A DNA stretch of 64,000 nucleotides from an uncultured Saccharospirillaceae bacterium (GCA_947503895.1 CANNFT010000004.1:425329-489328); one strand, 5' to 3'; shown: positions 26,194-35,542, counted from the first letter of the stretch. A program made the numbers and translations. Notes: a model not told the origin generated them from the sequence alone.

Positions 26194-26895
26194 CTACAAC
26201 CAATTGAAAGACCTTTTAAGGAATGTCAGTGCATCATTTTCAATGCATTCTCCGTGCGAAATGATGATTCTTTTAGGATTCCAGCCGATCATTACCTGCA
26301 AAGATGCTTTTGCTTTGGTTTTATTAAAGATAAAGGACATCCGCCAATCTAATGGGGTTTTTCCGTTTGGACTGATAATGCCTGTTATTTTCGCCAATAT
26401 CTTTCTGAATCCTTTGAAATGATTAGGGTGGAAATTTTCAATTAGGTCAGTAAGAATAAGTGTTCTGGAGGTTTTGTGAAAAAACACAACTTCCTCCATA
26501 ACCTTGCTACCTTTGAAAATTAACTGCTCAATTTCATTTTCCCATTCTGTTTCTGCTGCATCAGCTAGCGTACTAGAGAAAATAATGTCTTTCCTTTTTT
26601 CTTCAAGGCCCGGTGAAGAATAGGCTTTAGCATTAGGGAACAGCTTAATCCAATCCTGAATAAAAAGATGATGAATTTTATTTGGAGAGATCAAATATGT
26701 AACATCACCAAGTTCTTGGATTTCGCAAACTAGCTCTTCACATATTTCTCCTGGAGAATGAACCCAAATTTCTCTATTACGCAAACGGACAAGAGTCATT
26801 CTTGTCGTATATGGCATTCCATACCATGAAACTGTACTGCCATTATGTATCCATATGTTTTCGTCAACCTGATGTAATTTTTTTATATTTGTCAT
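26194..26895 (-). CDS. DUF4336 protein (metallo-hydrolase-like fold)
   Basis: I choose ATG 26895, which has GGAGAAAGG just upstream; the longer frame from 26964 is unlikely. The product is 233 residues. IWIHNGSTVSWYGMPYTTRMTLVRLRN and LIWVHSP-like text, YLISPNKIHHLFIQDW, SSPGLEEKRKDI, LILTDLIENF and IISHGECI follow the DUF4336 pattern, which resembles a beta-lactamase fold with a reduced metal site (the HxHxDH motif is replaced by NKIHH). No function is established for the family. Confidence 0.75.
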   Translation of the reverse strand: MTNIKKLHQVDENIWIHNGSTVSWYGMPYTTRMTLVRLRNREIWVHSPGEICEELVCEIQELGDVTYLISPNKIHHLFIQDWIKLFPNAKAYSSPGLEEKRKDIIFSSTLADAAETEWENEIEQLIFKGSKVMEEVVFFHKTSRTLILTDLIENFHPNHFKGFRKILAKITGIISPNGKTPLDWRMSFIFNKTKAKASLQVMIGWNPKRIIISHGECIENDALTFLKRSFNWL

Positions 26896-27342
26896 TGCTG
26901 AACCTTTCTCCAAGTGTCGTGGTATTGATCCGTCATCATGGCTTATTGAAGTGATTTTGCTCATTAATTATGCCGTCACTATTTCTCAGATTCAGCAGAT
27001 AAGAATGACACAGTTTAGTTGGCAATGAGGAGGTTGCCTTGCATACTTACCGGCTTCTCTTTTTTTCAGTGAATTAGGAGTCAGTTTAAAAAAGCTACCA
27101 TGATACCCAGTTTGCCAAGCAAAGCTGGCGCAAGATTCGAGGTGCTAGTCCCCCATTTGGTAAGGCCTCGCAAGCCGCCAAAATTCCGGGTAATGGGCGA
27201 TAATTAATGCGCTGGAGGTCAGTTATTTTTCAGTGCTATCTACTGTTCACTTACTATGTTCAGGTGGCTATTCACCCCTTGTATTCGTCTAATTCAATGG
27301 TATGATCGCGCCTCTTTTTTGTATCTTTTGTGATCATTCCGT
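26896..27342. other. Gap between divergent DUF4336 and OMP genes
   Basis: About 450 bases with no gene. It should contain both divergent promoters; none was defined. Confidence 0.4.
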
Positions 27343-27993
27343 ATGAAATACACTGTTTTAGCGGCCATTGTAGCTATATTCCCTATGACGTCCACGGCAG
27401 TGGAGCAAATCGCTGGTACTTATTCTATTGGTATAGGGCATCGAGACGTAGCCGTTTCCTTACCCTCTAAATTAGGGCGTGATATTGACCCATTATTAGA
27501 CCCAAGTGACTTATCCGATGATTCCACGGGGTTGCCAACGGCTGTCGCGTTGACGTTTGGAGCGAATATTACGGATAAGTGGAGTTTGAATGGCGAAATT
27601 GCGCAAGGTAAAGGCACAGCAAGCTCTGGATACGAATTTAGGATTTTTAGCTCTGATCTTGGAGCGCGTCATATAAAAGAAGATTATGTTTCGCAAGTGG
27701 ATTACAGCTATTCAATATTGACCCAGTTTAGACCGTTCGGTGCCACACCTTTTCGCCCGTATATCACAGCAGGAATTAATAGCCTCTCTGTTTCGTATGA
27801 TTACACCGTGACTTACAATCGCACACGCCTGATTAAGGAGGAAGATACACTGCAGTCTACAGGGTTAGTGTATGGGTTAGGGTTTGAATTTTTTCTATGG
27901 CGTAAGTTAGATATGGGGTTTGATTTTATTAAAATGACGCACATGAAAAATAAAGCAGACCAGTTATCATTTAACCTGTCATATTCGCTGTAA
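27343..27993 (+). CDS. Outer-membrane beta-barrel protein
   Basis: A 216-residue protein from ATG 27343. A signal peptide covers residues 1-19 (cut near STA-VEQ). The rest is alternating hydrophobic/polar strands typical of small 8-strand barrels (GTYSIGIGHRDVAVSL, KWSLNGEIAQGKG, FRPYITAGINSLSVSYDYTV, GLVYGLGFEFFLWRKLDMGFDFIKM) and it ends with an aromatic-rich strand, QLSFNLSYSL. No family more specific than the OmpA/OmpW-like barrels can be given. It is a single gene. Confidence 0.7.
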   Translation: MKYTVLAAIVAIFPMTSTAVEQIAGTYSIGIGHRDVAVSLPSKLGRDIDPLLDPSDLSDDSTGLPTAVALTFGANITDKWSLNGEIAQGKGTASSGYEFRIFSSDLGARHIKEDYVSQVDYSYSILTQFRPFGATPFRPYITAGINSLSVSYDYTVTYNRTRLIKEEDTLQSTGLVYGLGFEFFLWRKLDMGFDFIKMTHMKNKADQLSFNLSYSL

Positions 27994-28132
27994 TCATCTC
28001 GCTGCACGACAAATTGATGGGTAATAAATTTTCGGTCTGTTATTCATTAACTCTGTCGTGGCAGGACTCTGGACGTGCACAGGGTTTAGGTCGATGCTAT
28101 CCTACGCACCTTGATCAATAGGTGAGTTTATT

Positions 28133-28516
28133 ATGTCCAAAAGTTTTGACGTGCAGGGCGTGCTGCACTCTATCGGCGCGACCACAGAATACGGTTCGAA
28201 TGGTTTTACCAAAAGAGAATTCGTGATCAAGCTGACGGGAGAGGGCGAAAATCCTGATTACCCTAACTTTGTTGCACTGGAGTTGATCAAAGACAAATGT
28301 GCTCTGATGGATCAATATCAAGTCGGTGAAGAAGTGGTCGCTCATTTTAATTTGTCGGGTCGATTGTGGAATGCACCAGGCAAGCCTGAAAAGTGCTTTA
28401 CCAGCCTACAGGCGTGGCGGGTTGAGCGGGCCGGTAATCATGCTCAGTCTGCAGCGCCTATCTCGCCGGATGGAGATCCGTTTGGACAAGATTACGATGA
28501 TGATGTGCCGTTCTAA
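28133..28516 (+). CDS. DUF3127 protein with SSB-like acidic tail
   Basis: A 127-residue cytoplasmic protein from ATG 28133 (AGGTGAG upstream). FDVQGVLHSIGATTEYGSNG, FTKREFVIKL and ALELIKDKCALMDQY fit DUF3127, an OB-fold-like family. The C-terminus is acidic and ends DDDVPF, almost the DDDIPF tip of single-stranded DNA-binding protein that recruits repair enzymes. A role at single-stranded DNA is plausible but unproven. It stands alone and is followed by a good terminator. Confidence 0.78.
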   Translation: MSKSFDVQGVLHSIGATTEYGSNGFTKREFVIKLTGEGENPDYPNFVALELIKDKCALMDQYQVGEEVVAHFNLSGRLWNAPGKPEKCFTSLQAWRVERAGNHAQSAAPISPDGDPFGQDYDDDVPF

Positions 28517-28542
28517 GGTAGCATTTGTCGTCCACTCAATTT

Positions 28543-28572
28543 AAAAAAGCCTCTATGTTGAGGCTTTTTTTT
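28543..28572. terminator. Rho-independent terminator after DUF3127 gene
   Basis: AAAAAAGCCTC, a TATGTT loop and GAGGCTTTTTT, then more T. A strong stem plus T-run for the + strand; the A-run also allows minus-strand use. Confidence 0.9.
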
Positions 28573-29028
28573 GGGGCTGATTTTCTACCTCAATGAGCAT
28601 GCACCAACACTGTAATATCATCGACGATCTGGGGTTATAGGCCTATACGAATACCCTAAAAAGTATCCGCAGCATTGATAAAGCTACTGGGTATATGAGG
28701 TTTATCTAATATTGTTGGATGCCCTTTAGATTATCTTGTTCTCAAGTGAAAATTTTAATTGCCATACTGAATTTTACCCCATCCATAGCCGTTCGCTGGT
28801 AAGCACATAAGTGCTTAATTTTTCACAATTTTGAAGTCGAACCCTTTGCGGTCGGATACTCTATTTATGGCTATGCTATTAGAAGCGTCTGTCGAACCTA
28901 TTTGTACAGAGTGAGTCTCATTTTTCTGTAAGGTTGGATAATGCTTGAAATGAGCGTCTTGTATTGTGGTGAGTAGTATCCAATGAAGAGATTGACTGGA
29001 ATGCTCAAAGTTTAGTGAGGGATGCGTT
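28573..29028. other. Gap upstream of the bufferin operon
   Basis: No gene recognised in about 450 bases. It presumably holds the bufA promoter. The minus-strand frame at 28815-29045 has no support. Confidence 0.45.
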
Positions 29029-29370
29029 ATGCACAAGCGAACCATGCGACGATCATTGGCTATTGCTGTGTCTACTCTGATAGGAGGGGCCGCTATGGAA
29101 GGTTTAGCGGAAGATACCGTATTTTTGAGTGAGCCTATTCAATCCAAAAACAATGTTGATGTTAATGGACGTTGTGGAGAAGGGCGATGTGCGAGCACGT
29201 CAGATTCACCAGCCAATCCTGGTCAAACCCTCCAAATGAATAACGACGGATTGTGTGGTGAGGGGCGTTGTGCTGGGACAGTCGTTGATCACTCTGCATC
29301 GGTCGACAAGGCTGACACAGAACATCATGCGGACGCCCAAACTTCTAAGCCTGAGTCCAATCCAAACTAG
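29029..29370 (+). CDS. bufA: Bufferin-like RiPP precursor
   Basis: A 113-residue protein from ATG 29029. A signal peptide (about residues 1-27, with a basic start) is followed by a short mature part with two identical CGEGRC motifs at 49-54 and 76-81. These four Cys are the only ones present. Bufferins are exported copper-binding peptides whose Cys in EGKCG-type motifs are turned into thiooxazoles by an MNIO enzyme. Here Lys is replaced by Arg and only two core repeats are present. The MNIO and DUF2063-type partner genes follow directly, which confirms the class. The C-terminal 30 residues are His/Asp-rich. Confidence 0.82.
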   Translation: MHKRTMRRSLAIAVSTLIGGAAMEGLAEDTVFLSEPIQSKNNVDVNGRCGEGRCASTSDSPANPGQTLQMNNDGLCGEGRCAGTVVDHSASVDKADTEHHADAQTSKPESNPN

Positions 29371-29408
29371 TTTCGCTGTCTGGAACAAACCGGTTATCAA
29401 TAGGGATA

Positions 29409-30290
29409 ATGTTTGCCATGGTGTACGACAATGGCACGACAAAGAATGTTTCTGGCGTCGGATTAGGGTTGCGTCGACCTTTAATAGACTATTTAAATGC
29501 TCCTCAAATTATGACGCCTCAGTTTTTGGAGTTGGCACCAGAGAATTGGATTGGTTTGGGTGGGCAATCTGAAGCGGACCTTCATCGGCTTGCTGAGTCC
29601 TATCCAATTATTTTGCATGGTCTATCTCTCTCCCTCGGATCGCCTGATCCACTTGATAGACGCCTGCTGAGTGCGATCAAGCACTTTATGTCGGCTTATA
29701 CCATTCCCATTTATAGTGAGCACCTGAGTTTTAGTGGTGCTAATGGGCATCTTTACGACTTGCTGCCATTGCCGTTTACACAAACCATGGTTAAACAGGT
29801 AGTGGGTCGAATCAATGCGGTACAAGAGCTGCTTAACGTGCCTCTGGCGATAGAGAATATTGCCAGCTATGCGCAATCGCCGTCTGATATGACAGAGATA
29901 GATTTTTTCATGTCAGTGGTAGAAAAGTCGGGCTGTGAAATTTTATTGGATGTCAATAACGTGTATGTTAATAGCATCAACCACCAATTTGATGCACGAA
30001 AATACATATCTGCGTTACCTTCAAATCGAATTCGCTATATGCACATAGCGGGACACTATAAAGAATCAGAAAGTCTATTAATTGATACTCACGGTACCGC
30101 CGTCTGCCATGAGGTCTGGGATTTACTGGCATTTTCGTATGCGTGTCATGGCGTCAAACCCACAGTGTTAGAGCGCGATTTTAATTTGCCCGTATGGGAT
30201 GAATTGAGTCGTGAACTAATATCTATCGCTGAACATCAAGAAGACGCAATCAATTCACTGATGAATGCTAATGGTGCACGCAGTGAGTGA
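29409..30290 (+). CDS. bufB: MNIO (DUF692) enzyme, bufferin maturase
   Basis: A 293-residue cytoplasmic protein; ATG 29409 or 29418 may be the start. The DUF692/MNIO barrel motifs appear in order: VGLGLRRPLIDYL, FLELAPENWIG, LHGLSLSLGSPDPLD, YSEHLSFSG, LAIENIASY, ILLDVNNVYVNS, YMHIAGH, IDTHGTAV, and VLERDFNLP. The His, Glu and Asp residues in these motifs bind the iron centre. MNIOs use multinuclear iron to oxidise Cys of a peptide substrate, here BufA. The gene starts 38 bases after bufA and overlaps bufC. Confidence 0.9.
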   Translation: MFAMVYDNGTTKNVSGVGLGLRRPLIDYLNAPQIMTPQFLELAPENWIGLGGQSEADLHRLAESYPIILHGLSLSLGSPDPLDRRLLSAIKHFMSAYTIPIYSEHLSFSGANGHLYDLLPLPFTQTMVKQVVGRINAVQELLNVPLAIENIASYAQSPSDMTEIDFFMSVVEKSGCEILLDVNNVYVNSINHQFDARKYISALPSNRIRYMHIAGHYKESESLLIDTHGTAVCHEVWDLLAFSYACHGVKPTVLERDFNLPVWDELSRELISIAEHQEDAINSLMNANGARSE

Positions 30291-31128
30291 CGTCGATGAT
30301 GTGAGACACCTGCACGATATTGCTCGTAGCATGAGAGACCCTGAGCAATTTCCTCATGTTAAAGGGTGGAGTGCGGAGCAAGTCGGTGTATATCGAGAAC
30401 TGGTTTTTAATAACATAGAATCCCTGTTGTCGAATTGTTTTCCGTTGTTTAAAGCGTCTATTAGTGAAAAAATTTGGTCAAACGTGATTGAACAGTTTAT
30501 TGCTTATCATAAGAGCAAAACGCCTTACTACTTTCAGTTGGCGACAGAGCTTCAGGATTTTTTAAATCATGAGGCTTCGATATCGTTACCAAGATGTGCT
30601 CAGTCTTTGGTGGATCTTGAATGTCAATTGATACTGTGTGCGCATTTTCAAAATACAAAATTATTTAGGTCAAGTAATGTGACGACTGAGGTGTTAATCA
30701 ATAATGAAATTTATTTGAACGAAACTGCGTGGAGTTTAGGTTATGACTACCCAATAGATTCGCTATTTAATACTTTCCCAATTAATGGTCTGCCACCGCA
30801 TCAAAAAAATGAATTCATCGAGACAGTGAATTCGATGCCATTGAAACCTTGTTTTATATTGGTGTATCGCAATCAACACCATGAAGTTAGACAGCTCAAA
30901 TTGAATACTCTGTCTTACTACTTTTTTACACTGCTTTCTGACTATAGTGGATCTGCGGAAGCAGTGACGCCTCGTCATATCATTTGTCAATTAGCACAGA
31001 CGTTAAATTTATCGTTAGAAAAAGTAATGACCAGTGGTGCGGAGTTGTTGCAGCAGTGGCAACGTGAATGCATTGTATCTGTGTGCAATCCCCATCAGCG
31101 TAGTTGCCTTTTACATGGCATGGATTGA
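30265..31128 (+). CDS. bufC: DUF2063 (BufC-type) partner protein
   Basis: A 287-residue protein from ATG 30265, overlapping the end of bufB by 26 bases; GTG 30283 is a possible later start. The N-terminal DUF2063 part has GWSAEQVGVYRELVFNNIESLLSNCFPLFK and HKSKTPYYFQLATELQDFL, the region that recognises the precursor and hands it to the MNIO. A second domain follows with less clear similarity. No DoxX-type bufD gene follows. Confidence 0.88.
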   Translation: MLMVHAVSDVDDVRHLHDIARSMRDPEQFPHVKGWSAEQVGVYRELVFNNIESLLSNCFPLFKASISEKIWSNVIEQFIAYHKSKTPYYFQLATELQDFLNHEASISLPRCAQSLVDLECQLILCAHFQNTKLFRSSNVTTEVLINNEIYLNETAWSLGYDYPIDSLFNTFPINGLPPHQKNEFIETVNSMPLKPCFILVYRNQHHEVRQLKLNTLSYYFFTLLSDYSGSAEAVTPRHIICQLAQTLNLSLEKVMTSGAELLQQWQRECIVSVCNPHQRSCLLHGMD

Positions 31129-31388
31129 GTATGCATTCGTGTATTCAAAGAGTATGTAGTACGGCTATGCGCGCTGTTAATTGCTCCCAATAACGTGCAG
31201 TGACTCTCGGCAGAGCCTTAATCAGTGAATGACTATGCTTTTTCGACTGTCTACGCCGATATTCAGTTGAGTATATTGAATAGAACGAAACTTGCATTCT
31301 TCTAGTGTTGTGACCGTATGCGTGGTCGGAACGGAATCGAGCGTCCCTATGGAATTGGGGGCTTGAACAGTCACACTAGGAGTGTACG

Positions 31389-32336
31389 TTGACGAATAAA
31401 CATGGAACTTCGACGTTAAGGCAACCAACCTCTAAGCTATTTGTCATTTTGTTGTCAGTCATAATGGTATCAAACGTATTCGCAGAGGCGACGGTTTATG
31501 GGAAATTCAATGTGGCACTTGAGTATTTAAATACGGATGTACAAGTGTCTGATCCTGTGTGGTCGGTGGAATCGTTTGCTAGCCGACTGGGCATTCGGGG
31601 GAAAGATGATGCGAATTTAGTTCAGGTCATCTATGCCATGGAATATGAAGTAAATGGGGATGGTTCATCCGCGAGTCCATTCAAGCAACGAGATATCTTT
31701 GTGGGTGTGACGGGTGCGTTCGGCAGTTTAAAAATGGGTTACATGGATACGCCGGTTAAAGTCTCACAGGGACACTTCGATTTATTCAATGATGTTGTAG
31801 ATTTAGATATTGTCATGGCAGGCGAACACCGCGTCGCAAATCAAATTAATGCCAGCAGTGCAGAAATTGAAGGCTTCAAATTGGATGTTTCTTCTGTGTT
31901 ATCCGAAAGCACCAGCCAGGACAACGGTTATTCAATGAGCTTTTCCTATGACGGACCGCAGCTATATGTTGCGTTAGCGGCAGATCAATCTTTACCGGGT
32001 CTGGAAGACTCTCTGCAACGTATGACGATTCTTTATGAGATTGAGGCAGTTCGCATCGGCGCTTTGGTTCAGCAGGTTTCCTCAGAAGATGTCTGCGACA
32101 GCTGTGAAGTTTTGGGCTATGCCCTTAATCTTTCATACCGATATGAGGCCTTTCGTTTTAAATCTCAGTTTATGTCCTCTGACCAAGTGGCTACAGGACG
32201 GGCACTGGGTGCTGTCGGTGTGGATTACACGCTGGCTTCATCCACCGTTGCACATGTATACGCATCGCGTTACGAAGATGATGGATTGAACACAGGCGTC
32301 ACCCGAGTGGGCATTGGATTGATCCATATGTTTTAG
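31389..32336 (+). CDS. Gram-negative porin
   Basis: A 315-residue protein. The only usable start is TTG 31389: AGGAG lies six bases upstream, and an in-frame stop at 31377 rules out anything earlier. A signal peptide follows (KLFVILLSVIMVSNVFA). The mature part begins ATVYGKFNVALEYL, with SVESFASRLGIRGKDDA and KQRDIFVGVTGAFGSLKMGYMDTPVK, as in porin family Porin_4, and ends with a C-terminal Phe strand (VGIGLIHMF). It lies 260 bases after bufC; whether it is linked to the bufferin operon is unclear. Confidence 0.85.
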   Translation: MTNKHGTSTLRQPTSKLFVILLSVIMVSNVFAEATVYGKFNVALEYLNTDVQVSDPVWSVESFASRLGIRGKDDANLVQVIYAMEYEVNGDGSSASPFKQRDIFVGVTGAFGSLKMGYMDTPVKVSQGHFDLFNDVVDLDIVMAGEHRVANQINASSAEIEGFKLDVSSVLSESTSQDNGYSMSFSYDGPQLYVALAADQSLPGLEDSLQRMTILYEIEAVRIGALVQQVSSEDVCDSCEVLGYALNLSYRYEAFRFKSQFMSSDQVATGRALGAVGVDYTLASSTVAHVYASRYEDDGLNTGVTRVGIGLIHMF

Positions 32337-32523
32337 CGTTGTCGCAATCTTCACGAACGATTAAGCGGCTACAGTCTTCGGTCATTCTGCCCACACAACC
32401 TAAAGCAAATGTACCCAGTAAATTCAAATACGCTCAGCAGAACAATCCGTTTCCACTATCCTAATCTTGCACTTGACCTAAACCGCTGATTTAATTGCCC
32501 GCTGAAGCCAACAGGACAGTTCT

Positions 32524-33471
32524 ATGCGCCGCTCTTTGATTGCGTTGATGCTTATATTTACGCCTCTTTCTTACGCTGAAAACCAAGATGACCCTTGGGA
32601 GGGCTGGAATCGCGGTGTATTTGAATTTAATGAGACGGTTGATAAATATGCCGCTAGGCCGTTGGCGATGGCCTATCGAAACGTGACTCCTCAGGCGGTT
32701 GATAATGCGTTTTCGAACGTATTTGGCAACCTTGGTGAGCCTCTGGTCATTATCAATGATTTATTTCAGCTGAAGTTTGCTCAAGCGGCATCGGACACAG
32801 GACGATTTCTCATAAACTCGACCATCGGCCTTTTGGGGATATTCGATGTGGCATCGCATATCGGACTCGAGAAACACGACGAAGATATCGGTCAAACACT
32901 TGGATATTGGGGGCTTAACTCTGGCCCTTACGTTGTATTACCGTTTTTAGGTCCCAGTACAGTAAGAGATGCCAGTGGACTGGCCATTCAATACAGCCTG
33001 CCTTCTGATATCGACGTGTTAAAGCAAACGATGGATGAATCTCAGGTGTTTTACAGCCCTACCTTTTTAAAGTTTCTAGATTTGCGCGCTGATCTTGTGC
33101 CAGCAGAAGGGTTGATCTCAGGTGATAAATATTCATTCGTGAGGAGCTTGTATTTGCAGCGTCGGCAATACTTGATTAATGACGGCAAAGTCGAGGATGA
33201 ATTCAGTGATGAATTTGAAGACGACTGGGATGATGAGTGGGAAGATGATGAATTCGAAAGCGAGTCTATAGATGAAGAAGCGTTCAGCGAAGAAGAGCTT
33301 AGCTTAGATGACGGCAGTCGCGAAATCATTGAAGATGAAAATCAGACGACTCAACCCGTTGATTCTAATGCATCACCGCAAGCCAGTGACGCTGTACTCG
33401 ATGAAGTGCCAGTGATGAACCCATCACCTGAACCAGAATCTTCTGAGGTCGATGAAGAAGCCATCAATTAA
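32524..33471 (+). CDS. mlaA: MlaA-type outer-membrane lipid-asymmetry protein
   Basis: A 315-residue protein from ATG 32524. The signal peptide ends LSYA-EN with no lipobox Cys, although MlaA is normally a lipoprotein. The MlaA core is clear: DPWEGWNRGVFEFNETVDKY, NVFGNLGEPLVIINDLFQLKF, RFLINSTIGLLGIFDVAS, DIGQTLGYWGLNSGPYVVLPFLGPSTVRD. The last 100 residues are an acidic, probably disordered tail rich in Asp, Glu and Ser, not found in most MlaA. It removes misplaced phospholipids from the outer leaflet with MlaBCDEF, which are not in the window. Confidence 0.88.
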   Translation: MRRSLIALMLIFTPLSYAENQDDPWEGWNRGVFEFNETVDKYAARPLAMAYRNVTPQAVDNAFSNVFGNLGEPLVIINDLFQLKFAQAASDTGRFLINSTIGLLGIFDVASHIGLEKHDEDIGQTLGYWGLNSGPYVVLPFLGPSTVRDASGLAIQYSLPSDIDVLKQTMDESQVFYSPTFLKFLDLRADLVPAEGLISGDKYSFVRSLYLQRRQYLINDGKVEDEFSDEFEDDWDDEWEDDEFESESIDEEAFSEEELSLDDGSREIIEDENQTTQPVDSNASPQASDAVLDEVPVMNPSPEPESSEVDEEAIN

Positions 33472-33476
33472 TCGTA

Positions 33477-33508
33477 GCAGTGAAGCTGGCTATTCATCGC
33501 TTCACTGC
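33477..33508. terminator. Bidirectional stem-loop between mlaA and the PilZ gene
   Basis: GCAGTGAAGC (33477-33486) and GCTTCACTGC (33499-33508) form a perfect 10-base stem with a 12-base loop, between two convergent genes. T-rich sequence follows on the plus strand. Confidence 0.75.
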
Positions 33509-33520
33509 CGATATTCTTTT

Positions 33521-33817
33521 CTAGCCAAGCAGTTCTACAATTTCAGCGCCGTATAAAAACTTACCGGACTCTTCCATGCATCGATTAATCCGAATGCTGG
33601 CGTTCAGTGGAGCAAACTGGTTTTGATAAGAAGGGATGTAAGCTTCTAAGGCTTGGCCCAACGGCAATTGATCCTCTAACTCAATGCACATGCCCGTACC
33701 GCTTAAGTCAACGCAGACGGCATCGAGCGTTTTATCACCCTGCTTAATCGTGACGGGGGAGTGAAGCTTCATGCGAATGAAATTACGTTTTTCTTCGTAT
33801 GTATTTGCTAGGCTCAT
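33521..33817 (-). CDS. PilZ-domain c-di-GMP receptor
   Basis: A 98-residue single-domain protein from ATG 33817. It has RNFIR at 11-15, the RxxxR motif, and DLSGTGMCIEL, the (D/N)xSxxG motif; together these bind cyclic di-GMP. No other domain is present, so it probably signals by binding a partner. It is a single gene convergent with mlaA. Confidence 0.88.
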   Translation of the reverse strand: MSLANTYEEKRNFIRMKLHSPVTIKQGDKTLDAVCVDLSGTGMCIELEDQLPLGQALEAYIPSYQNQFAPLNASIRINRCMEESGKFLYGAEIVELLG

Positions 33818-34358
33818 TATTTTTATTCCTCAACCATAGATGTTTAATGCTTAGGCTGCGCTTGGATTTCCGACCGCTGCCTTCATCCAACCTGTTTATT
33901 CACGCCGATCGAAAAGCGCTAAAAAATTGACGTTATTTTTGTGACGGTTCAAAAACCAACCAATTGGGTTTTGTTTATACCTTTCTCACTGAATCGCTGT
34001 CAAAGCGCTAAACAGACAGGCCACTGTGCGGTCACAATTTTAATCTCTCGTGTTGAACTTGTATCACATTTACGTTTTTTATGGCTTGTCTTCCGGCCCA
34101 ATTTTCACCGGCAAATGGGGTAATTCCCCATGAGTTTCAGTTATAAAAACCGATTCGCGCTCAAACCTTTGTTTACAAAAACGCAAGATACAAAGGAATG
34201 GCGTCTCACGTTTCTTATGCAAACACTATGACAGTGTTAAATCTGCTCAAACTTGTGTGAATTTGCCGTATTTGCGGTTGCGTCAAAAATTGGAGCCATG
34301 TAAGGTTTGCCACTGCCGACCTAACGATCACAACAATAACAGGTATGAAGGCGTCTGG
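33818..34358. other. Gap upstream of the response-regulator phosphatase gene
   Basis: About 540 bases without a supported gene; an open frame at 33941-34123 has no recognisable product. It should hold the promoters of the divergent PilZ and response-regulator genes. Confidence 0.45.
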
Positions 34359-35540
34359 ATGAGTGAGGCGAACGGCCAGGTACTGGTCATTGACGATGAT
34401 GCAATTGTCAGAGACAGCATAGTAGCGTACTTGGAAGACAGCGGTTTTAACGTCTACGAAGCCGATAACGGCGCCACAGGTATCGACCTCTTTAAAGAGG
34501 TACGGCCGGATATTGTGCTGTGTGATCTTCGCATGCCAAAGATGGACGGCCTTTCCACGCTGCGCAAAATCAATGAAATTTCCCCGGTTACCCCCTTTAT
34601 CGTCGTGTCTGGCGCGGGCGTCATGGCTGATGTTGTAGAGGCCTTAAGACTCGGAGCCTGTGACTACCTGATCAAACCCATTCTCGACTTAGAAGTTCTC
34701 GAACACAGCATCAATCGAAATCTACGTCAGCTACGCTTATTAGAGCAAAATCAATCGTATCGAGAAGAACTTGAAGACAAAAACCGAGAGTTAGAGCTGC
34801 GGTTAGATGAGCTGAGGCAAGATCAGCAAGCTGGGCGAGAGGTTCAGCGAAGAATGCTGCCTGAGAATCAAGCGCACATCGGTGGAATAGAATTTCAGTA
34901 CAATATCATTCCATCTCTTTATCTCAGTGGCGACTTCGTCGATTACTTTCTCATCTCGAATGAAAAGGTACTGTTTTACATTGCGGATGTGTCTGGTCAT
35001 GGCGCATCTTCTGCCTTTATCACTGTACTGCTCAAGAATATGACCAATCGGCTGCGTCGAAATCTAAAGCGACAATCCAGTGATGACATCTTATACCCTG
35101 AGCGTGTGCTCAGTAGAATTAATAAGGAATTGGTAGACGCTCGGCTGGGTAAACATGTCAGCATGTTTTTGGGTATTATTGATTTGCCAAGCAGTGTGCT
35201 TTCTTATAGTGTTGGCGGCCAATTCCCGATGCCGATACTTAAGAACGGGGCGGGAACACGGTATTTAGAAGGACGAAGTCAGCCAGCAGGGTTGTTCACT
35301 GGGGCAGAATACACGTGTCATCAGATTGAACTAGGGCAAGAATTCGAGCTGATTGTTCTATCCGATGGTATTATTGAAGTATTGCCCCAGCCAAGGCTTG
35401 CGGATAAAGAGGCTTGTTTGCTGGACATGGTCAACAATCGACAATTAAAAGCAGCACCTTTGAAAGACTTACTTGCATTAAATGATGGCAGAGAAGTGCC
35501 AGATGATATTACGTTACTGACATTGTCTAGGATTGGTTGA
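34359..35540 (+). CDS. Response regulator with PP2C (SpoIIE-type) phosphatase domain
   Basis: I choose ATG 34359, which has AAGG upstream and begins just before the receiver domain; the frame from 34257 adds an unlikely 34-residue extension. The product is 393 residues. The receiver domain (1-125) has IDDD and phospho-acceptor Asp56 in VLCDLRMP. A coiled-coil linker (about 125-185) joins it to a PP2C/SpoIIE phosphatase with SGDFVDYFLI, FYIADVSGHGASSAF and LVLSDGI-type (IVLSDGIIEV) metal-binding motifs. It resembles RssB of Pseudomonas and HsbR, which dephosphorylate a STAS anti-sigma-factor antagonist. The STAS gene follows with overlap of frames. Confidence 0.88.
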   Translation: MSEANGQVLVIDDDAIVRDSIVAYLEDSGFNVYEADNGATGIDLFKEVRPDIVLCDLRMPKMDGLSTLRKINEISPVTPFIVVSGAGVMADVVEALRLGACDYLIKPILDLEVLEHSINRNLRQLRLLEQNQSYREELEDKNRELELRLDELRQDQQAGREVQRRMLPENQAHIGGIEFQYNIIPSLYLSGDFVDYFLISNEKVLFYIADVSGHGASSAFITVLLKNMTNRLRRNLKRQSSDDILYPERVLSRINKELVDARLGKHVSMFLGIIDLPSSVLSYSVGGQFPMPILKNGAGTRYLEGRSQPAGLFTGAEYTCHQIELGQEFELIVLSDGIIEVLPQPRLADKEACLLDMVNNRQLKAAPLKDLLALNDGREVPDDITLLTLSRIG

Positions 35541-35542
35541 AT

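Noticed and set aside
30265..31128. bufC as a fused domain of bufB
   Set aside because: The frames differ and bufB has its own stop at 30288-30290, so they are separate overlapping genes.
33051..33329. Ser-rich minus-strand frame in mlaA
   Set aside because: It is the antisense of the acidic Asp/Glu tail, which reads as Ser/Asn by composition only.
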